64,000 nt of DNA from Bacteroides faecalis. Its GTDB lineage: Bacteria; Bacteroidota; Bacteroidia; Bacteroidales; Bacteroidaceae. Where the stretch lies: contig NZ_BHWB01000017.1 in NCBI RefSeq assembly GCF_003865075.1, positions 1 to 64,000 of the forward strand. Direction: 5' to 3'. The notes below the pieces were generated by a model. That model was not told the origin of the DNA, did no database searches, and saw nothing but the letters and a program-made list of their open reading frames with translations. The position numbers were made by a program, and so were the translations under genes. Shown here in pieces: positions 55,873-64,000 of the stretch (the first letter of the stretch is position 1; each line of letters begins with the position of its first letter).

Positions 55873-57987
55873 ATGAACAAACGACATCTCCTCCATCAAA
55901 TTATTATTTGCTTTTTGCTTTTCACTGGACATATTCTTCAAGTACAAAGCCAAATTCAGAATAATTACACTGACAAACTCATTAAATTAGGTTCTAATGA
56001 TTCTTTCTTTGAAATATGGAAACTACATAATGATTCTGCCGCTTATTTTGAACCTAGTATGAGATTTTATGCGCAAATGTGTATCGGCAACGCATTCAAC
56101 CGCCCAGAATTACTTATTAAAAGTATCGACTCATTGTACACATATTATGCTTCTGAAGATTATCCTCCTAAATATAAATACTTAAAAGCTAAAGCCCTTT
56201 TTGAACTAGGAAAATATAATGAATTGGCAGTCTATTGCAAAAGCATTGAAAAAGATTCTCTTTCCCAGACGGGGCCTGAATTTGCCTGGATAGAATCTGT
56301 AGCCCGTCAATTAGACGGGACACCTGATAGTAGAATAGATTTTAATAAAGAAATTTGCACGATCCCGATTCCGCAGGACTTTCCGCTTCGAATACCTGTT
56401 CAGATAAATGACATTGAAATACCGAATGTCATTATCGATACAGGAGCACCATTTACCTTTCTCTCTTATGCTACAGCAGAAAAGTGCAATGTTCACATGC
56501 TAAGAGATACAGTTATTGTTGGCAGTTATTTGGGAGATATAAAAGCCGTTACTGGAATAATAGATAAAATGCAAGTAGGAAACATTGTATATCACAATAT
56601 CAATGTTCAAATAGCATCTCCACAAGCTCCGGATTACTTTTCTCAAAGTAACACTTTGGGAATGCAGGAATTAATGAAATTATCATCCATCGAATTTTCA
56701 CCGGGCAAAGTCACTTTTAGGAAAAACGCTCAAAAGAAAGTTCTTCAACCGAATGTATGTTTCAGAGACGGACATCCCTATATCCAACATCTAAACAATA
56801 ATAAGAAGGAAGAATATATGTTTGATACAGGATATGACAGCAATCTTATTTATACAAATAACTCTATCCAGGAGAATTCTCTGGAATGGCACTCTATTCT
56901 TGAAAATCCTGTTCAGTTCCTTACCAGACAAGGACACAATGATATAGCAGGTACTTGTGAAGGGTTATTGGGATTCCCGTATACTTCAAGCTTTGAATCC
57001 TGTATTTTAGATCTTGATCAAATGACATTCAGTGGTAAAGGCTACCGGACGCACCCTCTTCATTATTCTATTTGTATTAATAACGGTGACTTTATCCGCT
57101 TGGATGCAAATCGTAAATGGTTTGAAGCAACAACAGATGAAAAGGGACGCTGGATCATCCGTATGTTTTTAGAATTTCTAAAAGAACGATCAGAAATATG
57201 TATTCAATATACAGATTCATTATTAACTAAGTATGAAAAGCAACTGGTAGAAGAAGGATCAAAAACTACAATTTTAAATATACGAGCCGCCGCTTTTGCA
57301 GCTATCGGAGATTATACATCAGCTATAAAAGTTACAAAGAGCTTTATAGAAACAGCTCCTGATCTAAAAGGAGGATTAAATAAATGTATTGCTTTAGAAC
57401 CAATAGGAAAACCAAACATAGACTGGCACAGTTCTGAATCTATTCTCCCCGCAACTTTAACAGACAACGGATTATGTGTAAATGCTAAAATCAACAAAAC
57501 AACATCTGAAGTTTACTTCTCACCCGATAAAAAAGAATGTCAGATTTCGTCAAAAGACGCGACTAAATATCAAATGAAGATCATTGAATTTGAAGACGAT
57601 TCTATGACAAATAGAAAAATTGCTATTGCTGAAGAATTGATATTAGGAAATACGACTGTTCGTAATGTACAGTTTTTTATTAATGATGAAGTAGACAATA
57701 TCTGTTTAGGCAACAATTTATTACGGCTAATTCCACAATATAGTATGGGAACTAATCAAATCACGTTATCCGATCAGACCATTAATACAGACAAAAAAGG
57801 AATCGAATATCCTCTACTAAATATACAAAACATCTTATGCTACTATCGCCCTACAAATAATGATGTAGAAAGCTTCGCTATTGGTAACACACTTCCCGGA
57901 ATGCAAACAATTACCTTAAAAGAATTATTGGAACAAAATAAGAAAGTGACAATTAATATTCGAAATATGCACATACAACTCAAATAA
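55873..57987 (+). CDS. Exported retropepsin-like aspartic protease with two DTG sites
   Basis: This 704-residue protein has a signal peptide (IIICFLLFTGHILQVQS). A helical TPR-like region (about 35-145) is followed by two retropepsin-type halves: IIDTGAPFTFLS (Asp189) and MFDTGYDSNLIY (Asp318). Each is followed by a hydrophobic-Gly segment (NTLGMQELMKL, EGLLGFPY). A second helical stretch and a third beta domain (ICLGNNLLRLIP) follow. Retropepsins normally dimerise; two DTG sites in one chain suggest a self-contained enzyme as in pepsin. The substrate is unknown. Confidence 0.75.
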   Translation: MNKRHLLHQIIICFLLFTGHILQVQSQIQNNYTDKLIKLGSNDSFFEIWKLHNDSAAYFEPSMRFYAQMCIGNAFNRPELLIKSIDSLYTYYASEDYPPKYKYLKAKALFELGKYNELAVYCKSIEKDSLSQTGPEFAWIESVARQLDGTPDSRIDFNKEICTIPIPQDFPLRIPVQINDIEIPNVIIDTGAPFTFLSYATAEKCNVHMLRDTVIVGSYLGDIKAVTGIIDKMQVGNIVYHNINVQIASPQAPDYFSQSNTLGMQELMKLSSIEFSPGKVTFRKNAQKKVLQPNVCFRDGHPYIQHLNNNKKEEYMFDTGYDSNLIYTNNSIQENSLEWHSILENPVQFLTRQGHNDIAGTCEGLLGFPYTSSFESCILDLDQMTFSGKGYRTHPLHYSICINNGDFIRLDANRKWFEATTDEKGRWIIRMFLEFLKERSEICIQYTDSLLTKYEKQLVEEGSKTTILNIRAAAFAAIGDYTSAIKVTKSFIETAPDLKGGLNKCIALEPIGKPNIDWHSSESILPATLTDNGLCVNAKINKTTSEVYFSPDKKECQISSKDATKYQMKIIEFEDDSMTNRKIAIAEELILGNTTVRNVQFFINDEVDNICLGNNLLRLIPQYSMGTNQITLSDQTINTDKKGIEYPLLNIQNILCYYRPTNNDVESFAIGNTLPGMQTITLKELLEQNKKVTINIRNMHIQLK

Positions 57988-58070
57988 ATCAAGGCTTGCA
58001 GACACAAACACTCTCAACACAATACCATAATAAAATTTAAAGAGAGGCAAAAATCCGACAGTTACACCAT

Positions 58071-58155
58071 TCTGTCATTCAAGGAGCTTAGCAGAGAATC
58101 TCTCCTTGTGATGTAGCAAGAGAGAGCCTTCGGCTCTACTTCCTTAGATGACAGA
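58071..58155. repeat. Palindromic multi-stem element (REP/MITE-like)
   Basis: TCTGTCATTCAAGGA (58071-58085) pairs with TCCTTAGATGACAGA (58141-58155) apart from a few bases. Two inner hairpins lie between: GGAG...CTCC around AGAGAATCTCT, and AGAGCC-TTC-GGCTCT. The layout and the GTCATTC...GAATCTC wording recall short mobile palindromic repeats of Bacteroidetes. It lies between convergent genes and could also end transcription. Confidence 0.6.
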
Positions 58156-58200
58156 GCAAAGTGATAGTTCATTTTACTTTTGGCTCATTAAAAAAGTCAA

Positions 58201-59802
58201 TTATTGATTCAGATATGTATTAATAAAACGATAATTGACCAGTACATTCCCGAAAATATTATTTGTTCGGAAACCTGAATAATGATCATCTTTCAATAAA
58301 TGGTCTCCTATCCGCACATTATCAAAAAGGATATTGGTAAGCTTCTTTTGCGAAGTACCCTCTTTTTGCCAACCATAGAGCCAAATTTCGTTTGCAATAG
58401 AGCTTCCACTATTTTTCTCACAGGTAATATTACGAAAAATCACATTATCAATCCCTCCGCAATAACTTTGATTCCCTTGAATCGAGCCAAACCAAAAATC
58501 GTTTTTAAAGCCCATGCCAATCAATCTTTCGCACCTGTTTACTCGTATATCTTGAAATAGTATATTTTTAAAATAAGTACCTTGCAATGCACAAATATTC
58601 ATAGCAGAACGTTCGTCAAGTTCCGTATGATGATGTGGGTCATCGTACGAATAGAGAATTTCACTATCCAGCAATTGTATGTTTTCATATACGGAAGCAC
58701 GTGTTTCAGCTCCTATACCAAAGGCATTATTACAATCATTCCACAATTGCATCTTCCGGAATATCAGGTTTTTATTGGGAAGGCAATCAGCTGGAGCCTG
58801 CGTTTCCGGAGCCAGTCCTTTAATAGCTATGGCATCATCACAACTCCTCACAAATACATTGTCAAACTCACAATCCGAGCAATTAATAATATCAATGCCA
58901 TCTGTACTCGCATACCGGGTAGTCAGTACTTTTATGTTTGAAAAATTAACATTTGAACTTTTTGACATTGTAGTACACCAGCATTGTGCCCTATGTCCAT
59001 GAATAATAATGCCTTCTACATTACAACTTCCAAGAGAGTTATCTATCGAAAGTACAATCTCTGGTTTCGCATTCATCACCATACCACGCCCATAGATTTT
59101 CGCTCCTTTCCCGTTACTCACTCTTAACTGTCCTTCAAGTACAGCACCGCCGGAAACATATATCTTTTGATCTCCGGAAATCGAAAGTGTTCCATTCGGA
59201 AAATAATTAGCTAACTTATGAAAACCCGGTCCAAAATAGTAAAGTTTTTGTTTTGAATCATATGTATATCCGCTTGAATCAGAAACTAAAGGAGCTATCG
59301 AATCTATGCTATTACAAAACAAATGAAGTACATCTCCCTGATATTCCCCGTTTATCACAAATGTCAAGGGTTGATCAGTTTTCTTTAGCTTTAAAGAAAT
59401 GCTATTAGCAGAAGATTGTTGTATATTTGTAAATATCGCGTTTCTAGGCAAAACCTCAAAAGAGTTGATCGAATCTTTAAAAGCTATTTCTATTTCAACT
59501 TCTTTTCCATTCTCAAAATCAAACGAAGCGAAAGTGACACATTTTCCCCAAACATTTTTATCTGTATAAAGTCCTATATAAGAATGATTAACAGAAACAT
59601 TAAATGGTGAATGTTCCTCCAGATAAGGGTAATCTTTCGGAACCGAATACGTCCTGAAAACATTATTTGTATCTATAGAATCCTGTCCCTCTACATAACA
59701 ACGATTCCACTTACTAAATGAATCTTGTGCATGAATACAATCCGGAAAGATTAATACGATGGATATGTATAATACATAAAAATGAAGATTCAGAGTTTTC
59801 AT
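58201..59802 (-). CDS. Right-handed beta-helix glycosidase, GH28-like
   Basis: This 533-residue exported protein has signal peptide LYISIVLIFPDCIHAQ. A beta-sandwich-like N-terminal part (about 30-200) precedes a parallel beta-helix. The helix shows TTRYASTDGIDIINCSDCEF (Asp301) and VRSCDDAIAIKG (Asp322-Asp323), which parallel the NTDG and DD catalytic motifs of GH28 polygalacturonases. GH28's G/SHG and RIK motifs are not clear here, although GIGAETR and HHHTELDERS could substitute. It may therefore belong to a neighbouring family such as GH49 or GH110-like proteins. It may cooperate with the fucosidase nearby. Confidence 0.65.
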   Translation of the reverse strand: MKTLNLHFYVLYISIVLIFPDCIHAQDSFSKWNRCYVEGQDSIDTNNVFRTYSVPKDYPYLEEHSPFNVSVNHSYIGLYTDKNVWGKCVTFASFDFENGKEVEIEIAFKDSINSFEVLPRNAIFTNIQQSSANSISLKLKKTDQPLTFVINGEYQGDVLHLFCNSIDSIAPLVSDSSGYTYDSKQKLYYFGPGFHKLANYFPNGTLSISGDQKIYVSGGAVLEGQLRVSNGKGAKIYGRGMVMNAKPEIVLSIDNSLGSCNVEGIIIHGHRAQCWCTTMSKSSNVNFSNIKVLTTRYASTDGIDIINCSDCEFDNVFVRSCDDAIAIKGLAPETQAPADCLPNKNLIFRKMQLWNDCNNAFGIGAETRASVYENIQLLDSEILYSYDDPHHHTELDERSAMNICALQGTYFKNILFQDIRVNRCERLIGMGFKNDFWFGSIQGNQSYCGGIDNVIFRNITCEKNSGSSIANEIWLYGWQKEGTSQKKLTNILFDNVRIGDHLLKDDHYSGFRTNNIFGNVLVNYRFINTYLNQ

Positions 59803-59844
59803 AATCTTAAATATTTCCTATAATACTCTCGATAAAACAATAAA

Positions 59845-59878
59845 CGCCTCCATAGCAACTAAAAAAACTAAGGAGGCG
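59845..59878. terminator. Terminator between the zinc peptidase and beta-helix genes
   Basis: CGCCTCC (59845-59851) pairs with GGAGGCG (59872-59878). On the minus strand the stem is followed by TTTATTGTTTTA, fitting termination of the zinc peptidase transcript. Confidence 0.65.
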
Positions 59879-59903
59879 CTTAATTATATCTTATAAAAGA
59901 AGT

Positions 59904-60584
59904 TTAGTTTCTTCTTCCCATTGCGATCATAACATAATAAATCAAAGTTGCCAATGAACCCAAAGCAGCTACTACATATGTATAAGCAGCTGAGCGAAGA
60001 GCATCTTCCGCCTGCGAATGATTATATGAATTAGTTATACCAGATGAATTCAACCAAACGAGTGCACGTTTACTTGCATTTATTTCCACCGGTAAAGTGA
60101 TAAAACTAAATAACGTTGTCGTAGCAAACAAAATAATACCAATCCACAATAATTGAGGGAATGTATTTAACATCAAAATACCACCTAATAAAACCCATGT
60201 AACAATAGAAGACGAAAAATTCACAATCGGAACTAATGCACTACGCATCTTTAAGGGAGCATACATACGTGCGTGCTGAACAGCATGTCCGCATTCGTGT
60301 GCTGCCACTGCAGCAGCCATAATACTATTGCTCTCATATACTCCTTCACTCAAATTCACTGTCTTATTGGCAGGATTATAATGATCGGTCAATTGTCCGG
60401 GAGTATGTGTCACTTTTACATCATAAATTCCATTGTCGTGTAACATCTTCAAAGCCACATCACGACCTGTCATCCCGTTTCCGGTAGGTATCTTTGAATA
60501 CTTCTTGAACTTGTTTTGCAAATTCATCTGTACTAGCCAGCTAACAACAGCAATTCCAATAAATAATACCCAAGGTGAAATCAT
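59904..60584 (-). CDS. YugP-type zinc metallopeptidase
   Basis: This 226-residue membrane protein has an N-terminal helix, the zinc site AAHECGHAVQHA (His96, Glu97, His100) and three or four C-terminal helices with VEINASKRALVWL. The family is Zn_peptidase_2 (YugP). The physiological substrate is unknown. An exact -7 box (TATTTTTG, minus strand) lies at 60637-60644. Confidence 0.92.
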   Translation of the reverse strand: MISPWVLFIGIAVVSWLVQMNLQNKFKKYSKIPTGNGMTGRDVALKMLHDNGIYDVKVTHTPGQLTDHYNPANKTVNLSEGVYESNSIMAAAVAAHECGHAVQHARMYAPLKMRSALVPIVNFSSSIVTWVLLGGILMLNTFPQLLWIGIILFATTTLFSFITLPVEINASKRALVWLNSSGITNSYNHSQAEDALRSAAYTYVVAALGSLATLIYYVMIAMGRRN

Positions 60585-60704
60585 ACTTTATTCTTTTTAA
60601 AATTATTACTCAATACTATATAAACAAATAGTTTGCCAAAAATAAGAGTAAACGATCAATGTAAGAATAGTTTTCCCTCGCTTTTAGGAAGAATTATCTA
60701 AAAA

Positions 60705-62009
60705 TTAGTCAATTGTAAGTTCAACAATGTAATCAACATCTCCCGGAAGCTCTGATAGTTCGAGCGAAACACCTTCTTTCGTTTTGGTAAATCGGACTGG
60801 AGATTTATCCTTAAATAAAACGGCTTTCTTTACCTTTTTATTAGTTAGAGGTAAGAATAAAGTCTTATCTTTCAAATCAAGGATATGCACATATAGTTTA
60901 TCTCCTTTCTGTGTGGTAACTCCCCAGTCTTGAGGAGCAATAATCCCCCCTCTTGTCTCATAAATAGTTTCACTATACTGATTCATCCAATCACCTATTT
61001 CTTTCAACCGTTGTACAGCCACCTCCGGAAGTTCTCCATTCGGCTGAGGACCGATATTCATCAAAAGGTTTGCATTCCTACCAGCGGCTTTTACCAAATA
61101 GTGAATCAAGGTTTTAGTCGATTTATAATTCTGATCAGTAATTTTGTATCCCCACATTCCATTCATTGTCTCACAAGTTTCCAATGGCAATTGACTAACG
61201 TCCTGTCCGGAAAGCCCAGTAGTATTCTCTCCAGGCAGATCACGCTCAAAAATCTGAATGTCTTCACCTTGAAAAGGTACTTGATGATGATTATTGCCAA
61301 CCAAACATCCCGGTTGAAGTTTATGAATCAATGCGTATTGCTCCGGAAGTTCCCAATCAAAGCTCGGATTCTGATCCTGATCCCACCATCCATCAAACCA
61401 AATAGCACCTACCGGACCATAATTCGTCAGTAATTCTGTCAGCTGATTATTCATAAACTGATAATAACTCTTCCAATCACCTTGCGCATTTGGACGTCCG
61501 GTACCACGCCCTGTACGTCCCCATGGATAGTCTTCTCGCGACCAATCAAGATGAGAGTAGTAAAAATGAAGCTTGATCCCTTGTTTAGCACAAGCGGCAG
61601 CTAATTCTTTTATAATATCTCTCTTAAAAGGAGTAGCCTTGACTACATTAAAATCAGAATATTTCGTATCGAACATAGAAAAACCTTCATGATGACGACT
61701 AGTGAAACAAATGTACTTTGCTCCTGAAGCTTTAATAGCTGCCACCCACTTCTCAGCGTCAAATTTAGACGGGTCAAAGCCACCTGCCAGTTTGGCATAC
61801 TCTTTATAATTCAGATTATTGTTTGTCATTGTCCACTCACCGGTAGCAAGCATAGCATACAACCCCCAATGAAGGAAAATACCAAATTTATTATCCTGAA
61901 ACTCCTGACGTGCTTTTAAATTCTCCTGAGAAGGTTGATAAGAAGGCTGAGCAGATATCCCTAAACTCATACCTAATAACAATAGGAAAGAAATAAGATG
62001 TGTTTTCAT
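60705..62009 (-). CDS. Alpha-L-fucosidase, GH29
   Basis: This 434-residue exported enzyme has signal peptide ISFLLLLGMSLGISAQ. It releases L-fucose from glycan ends. Motifs: KFGIFLHWGLYAMLATGEWT, SRHHEGFSMFDTKYSDFNVV and GAIWFDGWWDQ (nucleophile Asp206). The chain stops at about the end of the catalytic barrel and a small C-terminal beta domain. Host mucin or plant glycans are likely sources. It is not in a PUL here; its neighbours are purA and a zinc peptidase gene. Confidence 0.93.
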   Translation of the reverse strand: MKTHLISFLLLLGMSLGISAQPSYQPSQENLKARQEFQDNKFGIFLHWGLYAMLATGEWTMTNNNLNYKEYAKLAGGFDPSKFDAEKWVAAIKASGAKYICFTSRHHEGFSMFDTKYSDFNVVKATPFKRDIIKELAAACAKQGIKLHFYYSHLDWSREDYPWGRTGRGTGRPNAQGDWKSYYQFMNNQLTELLTNYGPVGAIWFDGWWDQDQNPSFDWELPEQYALIHKLQPGCLVGNNHHQVPFQGEDIQIFERDLPGENTTGLSGQDVSQLPLETCETMNGMWGYKITDQNYKSTKTLIHYLVKAAGRNANLLMNIGPQPNGELPEVAVQRLKEIGDWMNQYSETIYETRGGIIAPQDWGVTTQKGDKLYVHILDLKDKTLFLPLTNKKVKKAVLFKDKSPVRFTKTKEGVSLELSELPGDVDYIVELTID

Positions 62010-62047
62010 AAGGCATTATTAAAATAAGAATTAAAACAATAAATAAA

Positions 62048-62076
62048 AAAGGCGGAGCTCTTATACCTCCGCCTTT
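62048..62076. terminator. Terminator after purA
   Basis: AAAGGCGGAG (62048-62057) pairs with CTCCGCCTTT (62067-62076), and A/T runs follow on both sides. It lies 20 bases past the purA stop on the minus strand. Confidence 0.85.
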
Positions 62077-62095
62077 CTCCAAAAAATTATATTTT

Positions 62096-63367
62096 TTATT
62101 CTTCAGTATAACGTTCAATCGTTTGAGCTCTATCAGGCCCAACAGAAACAATCTTGATTTGTACTCCAAGTTGTTCTTCTAAAAAGTTCAGATAAGCATT
62201 GAATTCTTCAGGAAACTCATCCTCGCTCTGCATCTTAGTCATATCTGTTTTCCAACCTGGAAGTTCAGCTAATATAGGTTCTACACCTTCTGTGATATCA
62301 TAAGGGAAATAATCAATTTCTTCACCATTCAATTTATAAGCTACACAAGCTTTGATGGTATCGAAGGTATCAAGCACATCACTCTTCATCATGATCAGTT
62401 TAGTGACACCATTAATCATTACCGAATATTTCAATGCTACTAAGTCAATCCAACCACAACGACGTTTACGACCTGTCACTGCACCAAACTCATGTCCCAG
62501 CGCACCTATTTTATCTCCAGTCTCGTCAAACAATTCTGTTGGGAAAGGACCTGCACCCACACGTGTACAATATGCTTTGAAAATACCATATACTTCACCG
62601 ATACGATTAGGACCCAGTCCTAAACCTGTACAAGCACCGGCACATATAGTATTAGAAGAAGTAACGAATGGATAAGAACCAAAATCAACATCTAACATAG
62701 TTCCCTGAGCACCTTCGCAAAGTACACTCTTTCCATCGTTCAACAGATTATTGATTTCATGTTCGCTGTCTACAAGATGGAATTGTTTCAGATATTCAAT
62801 CCCTTCCATCCATGCTTTTTCAAGCTCGGTCAAGTCATATTCATAATTCAAATCCTTCAGGATTTGCTCATGACGAGCTTTTGCAGCTGCATATTTCTGT
62901 TCGAAATTATGAAGGATATCCCCTACACGGACACCATTACGGCTTACTTTATCCGTATAAGTAGGACCAATGCCCTTACCAGTAGTACCTACTTTCGCAT
63001 CTCCTTTAGCTGCTTCATAAGCTGCATCCAGAATACGATGTGTCGGAAGAATAAGGTGAGCTTTCTTTGAGATATGCAAGCGTTCTTTCAACGGGTGACC
63101 TGATGCTTCAAGAGCTTCGGCTTCGGCTTTGAACAGTGCCGGATCAAGTACTACACCATTACCAATAATGTTTACTTTATCACCCTGAAAAATACCGGAA
63201 GGGATGGAACGAAGTACATATTTTTGTCCTTCGAACTCAAGTGTATGACCTGCATTCGGACCGCCCTGGAAACGAGCAACCACATCATACTTAGGTGTTA
63301 ATACATCGACTACTTTTCCTTTACCTTCGTCGCCCCATTGTAATCCTAATAGAACATCTACTTTCAT
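62096..63367 (-). CDS. purA: Adenylosuccinate synthetase
   Basis: This 423-residue enzyme joins IMP and aspartate using GTP in AMP synthesis. GLQWGDEGKGKVVDVL at the N-terminus, GGPNAGHT, STGKGIGPTYTDK-type text (GTTGKGIGPTYTDK), EGAQGTMLDVDFGSYPFVTSSN and the C-terminal VSVGPDRAQTI are all conserved. The start codon overlaps the stop of the Fur-family gene (ATGA, 63364-63367), so the two are co-transcribed. Confidence 0.98.
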   Translation of the reverse strand: MKVDVLLGLQWGDEGKGKVVDVLTPKYDVVARFQGGPNAGHTLEFEGQKYVLRSIPSGIFQGDKVNIIGNGVVLDPALFKAEAEALEASGHPLKERLHISKKAHLILPTHRILDAAYEAAKGDAKVGTTGKGIGPTYTDKVSRNGVRVGDILHNFEQKYAAAKARHEQILKDLNYEYDLTELEKAWMEGIEYLKQFHLVDSEHEINNLLNDGKSVLCEGAQGTMLDVDFGSYPFVTSSNTICAGACTGLGLGPNRIGEVYGIFKAYCTRVGAGPFPTELFDETGDKIGALGHEFGAVTGRKRRCGWIDLVALKYSVMINGVTKLIMMKSDVLDTFDTIKACVAYKLNGEEIDYFPYDITEGVEPILAELPGWKTDMTKMQSEDEFPEEFNAYLNFLEEQLGVQIKIVSVGPDRAQTIERYTEE

Positions 63368-63852
63368 TTTTCTTTTTTATTGTTGTTATTTACTTTTTTT
63401 CGCTTATTCGCTCTGTCGCATTTGCTACACAATCCATATATATATAAGGAGTAATGAGAAAGTTGAAAGCGGCTTAACTTCGTATTCTCAATGGCATGCT
63501 GCAATTCCTCATTTTGAAACTCAGTCACTTTACCACATTGGGTACATATCTGATGATGATGCGTTTCACGATTATATGATTTTTCATATTGAGAGGAAGT
63601 TCCAAACTGATGCTTGATGACCAATCGCGCATTGATAAGCAGAATAATAGTATTGTAGAGAGTTGCCCGACTCACCCGAAAATTTTCCTGATCCATCATC
63701 CGTGAATAGAGCATATCAATATCGAAATGTCCTTCGATGGAGTAGATAGTTTCGAGTATGGCATAACGTTCGGGAGTCTTACGATGCCCGTTTACAGTAA
63801 GATATTCGGTGAATATCTGCCGTACCGTATCTTTCACATTTTGAGTTTCCAT
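63364..63852 (-). CDS. Fur-family transcriptional regulator
   Basis: This 162-residue metal- or peroxide-responsive repressor has an N-terminal winged helix (RKTPERYAILETIYSIEGHFDIDMLYSRM, RVSRATLYNTIILLINARLV). A dimerisation/metal domain follows with ETHHHQICTQCGKVTEF and YGLCSKCDRANKRKK (two CxxC pairs for structural zinc). Fur, PerR and Zur cannot be separated by eye. The basic Lys/Asn tail is unusual. In-frame starts are GTG 63861, ATG 63855 and ATG 63852; I chose the last. The leader from its promoter is very short. Confidence 0.92.
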   Translation of the reverse strand: METQNVKDTVRQIFTEYLTVNGHRKTPERYAILETIYSIEGHFDIDMLYSRMMDQENFRVSRATLYNTIILLINARLVIKHQFGTSSQYEKSYNRETHHHQICTQCGKVTEFQNEELQHAIENTKLSRFQLSHYSLYIYGLCSKCDRANKRKKVNNNNKKEK

Positions 63853-63875
63853 CATCAGCACAAAATTAGCGCGAA

Positions 63876-63905
63876 CAAAGTTAAGCCTTTTTTGCGGAAA
63901 GCAAA
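63876..63905 (-). promoter_or_regulatory. Promoter of fur-like/purA (TTTG-N18-TAACTTTG)
   Basis: On the minus strand TTTG (63905-63902) and TAACTTTG (63883-63876) are 18 bases apart. The -7 box ends 24 bases before the ATG at 63852. Confidence 0.65.
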
Positions 63906-63963
63906 AGATTTTCTGTGATATTTGTATGAAGGATAATTTATGAGTTAAGCAACAAGTAAACTA

Positions 63964-64000
63964 TCACTCACCCAATTCTTCTTTCACCATATAATACAAC
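63964..64000 (-). CDS. Possible C-terminal end of an upstream gene (partial)
   Basis: Reading leftward from the window edge, one frame gives LYYMVKEELGE and a stop at 63964-63966, about 100 bases before the Fur-family gene. Eleven residues are too few to name the product. Confidence 0.3.
   Translation of the reverse strand, partial: LYYMVKEELGE

Overview
The window looks like a chromosomal segment of a human-gut Bacteroides species. The evidence is AT-rich DNA, many exact copies of the Bacteroides -7 promoter box TAnnTTTG, few purine-rich ribosome binding sites, a SusC/SusD glycan-uptake locus, lipoprotein-rich glycosidases and house-keeping proteins typical of the Bacteroidales. No rRNA, tRNA, insertion sequence, prophage or CRISPR array was seen.

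Layout. 1-1.1 kb: intergenic DNA built almost wholly of 21/22-base imperfect tandem repeats, then a frameshifted HU-like gene. 1.2-6.6 kb: a cupin protein, an etfB-etfA-acyl-CoA dehydrogenase operon and free methionine-R-sulfoxide reductase. 6.7-12.4 kb (minus strand): cbpM-cbpA, a phosphoethanolamine transferase overlapping an Omp85-like barrel gene, threonine aldolase and a small winged-helix protein. 12.5-16.8 kb: a PoxB-type pyruvate oxidase and a DUF2157/DUF4401/GDYXXLXY trio. 17-37.6 kb (minus strand): a polysaccharide utilisation locus (PUL) transcribed as MFS sugar porter, DUF5107-TPR protein, SusC, SusD, DUF1735/discoidin lipoprotein, GH76, Ig-decorated SGNH hydrolase and two tandem GH2 paralogues. 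A divergent cupin-AraC regulator sits at its head. 38.7-40.7 kb: groES-groEL. 41-46.3 kb: two different L,D-transpeptidases, a NUDIX hydrolase, and a GT4 glycosyltransferase / flippase-like protein / tiny membrane protein cluster. 46.5-54.2 kb: a group-B-like [FeFe] hydrogenase with all three maturases (hydE, hydG, hydF) and an S9 peptidase. 54.3-64 kb: hisS, a double-DTG aspartic protease, a beta-helix glycosidase, a zinc peptidase, an alpha-L-fucosidase, purA and a Fur-family regulator.

How the genes work together. The PUL should bind a mannose-containing glycan at the surface (SusD, DUF1735 protein), import it (SusC), cleave alpha-mannan and beta-linkages (GH76, GH2), possibly remove ester groups (SGNH) and carry the sugar into the cytoplasm (MFS), perhaps under AraC control. 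The hyd cluster is self-sufficient for building an H-cluster. The Etf/acyl-CoA dehydrogenase operon and PoxB are flavin enzymes that can feed reducing equivalents into carriers or quinone.

Most unusual signal: at least five separate intergenic regions carry imperfect tandem arrays whose sequences are unrelated but whose period is always 21-22 bases (93-332, 6625-6712, 16900-16987, 24399-24486, 42803-42934). Several lie between convergent gene ends and also form hairpins. All calls are by eye from sequence; no database search was run.
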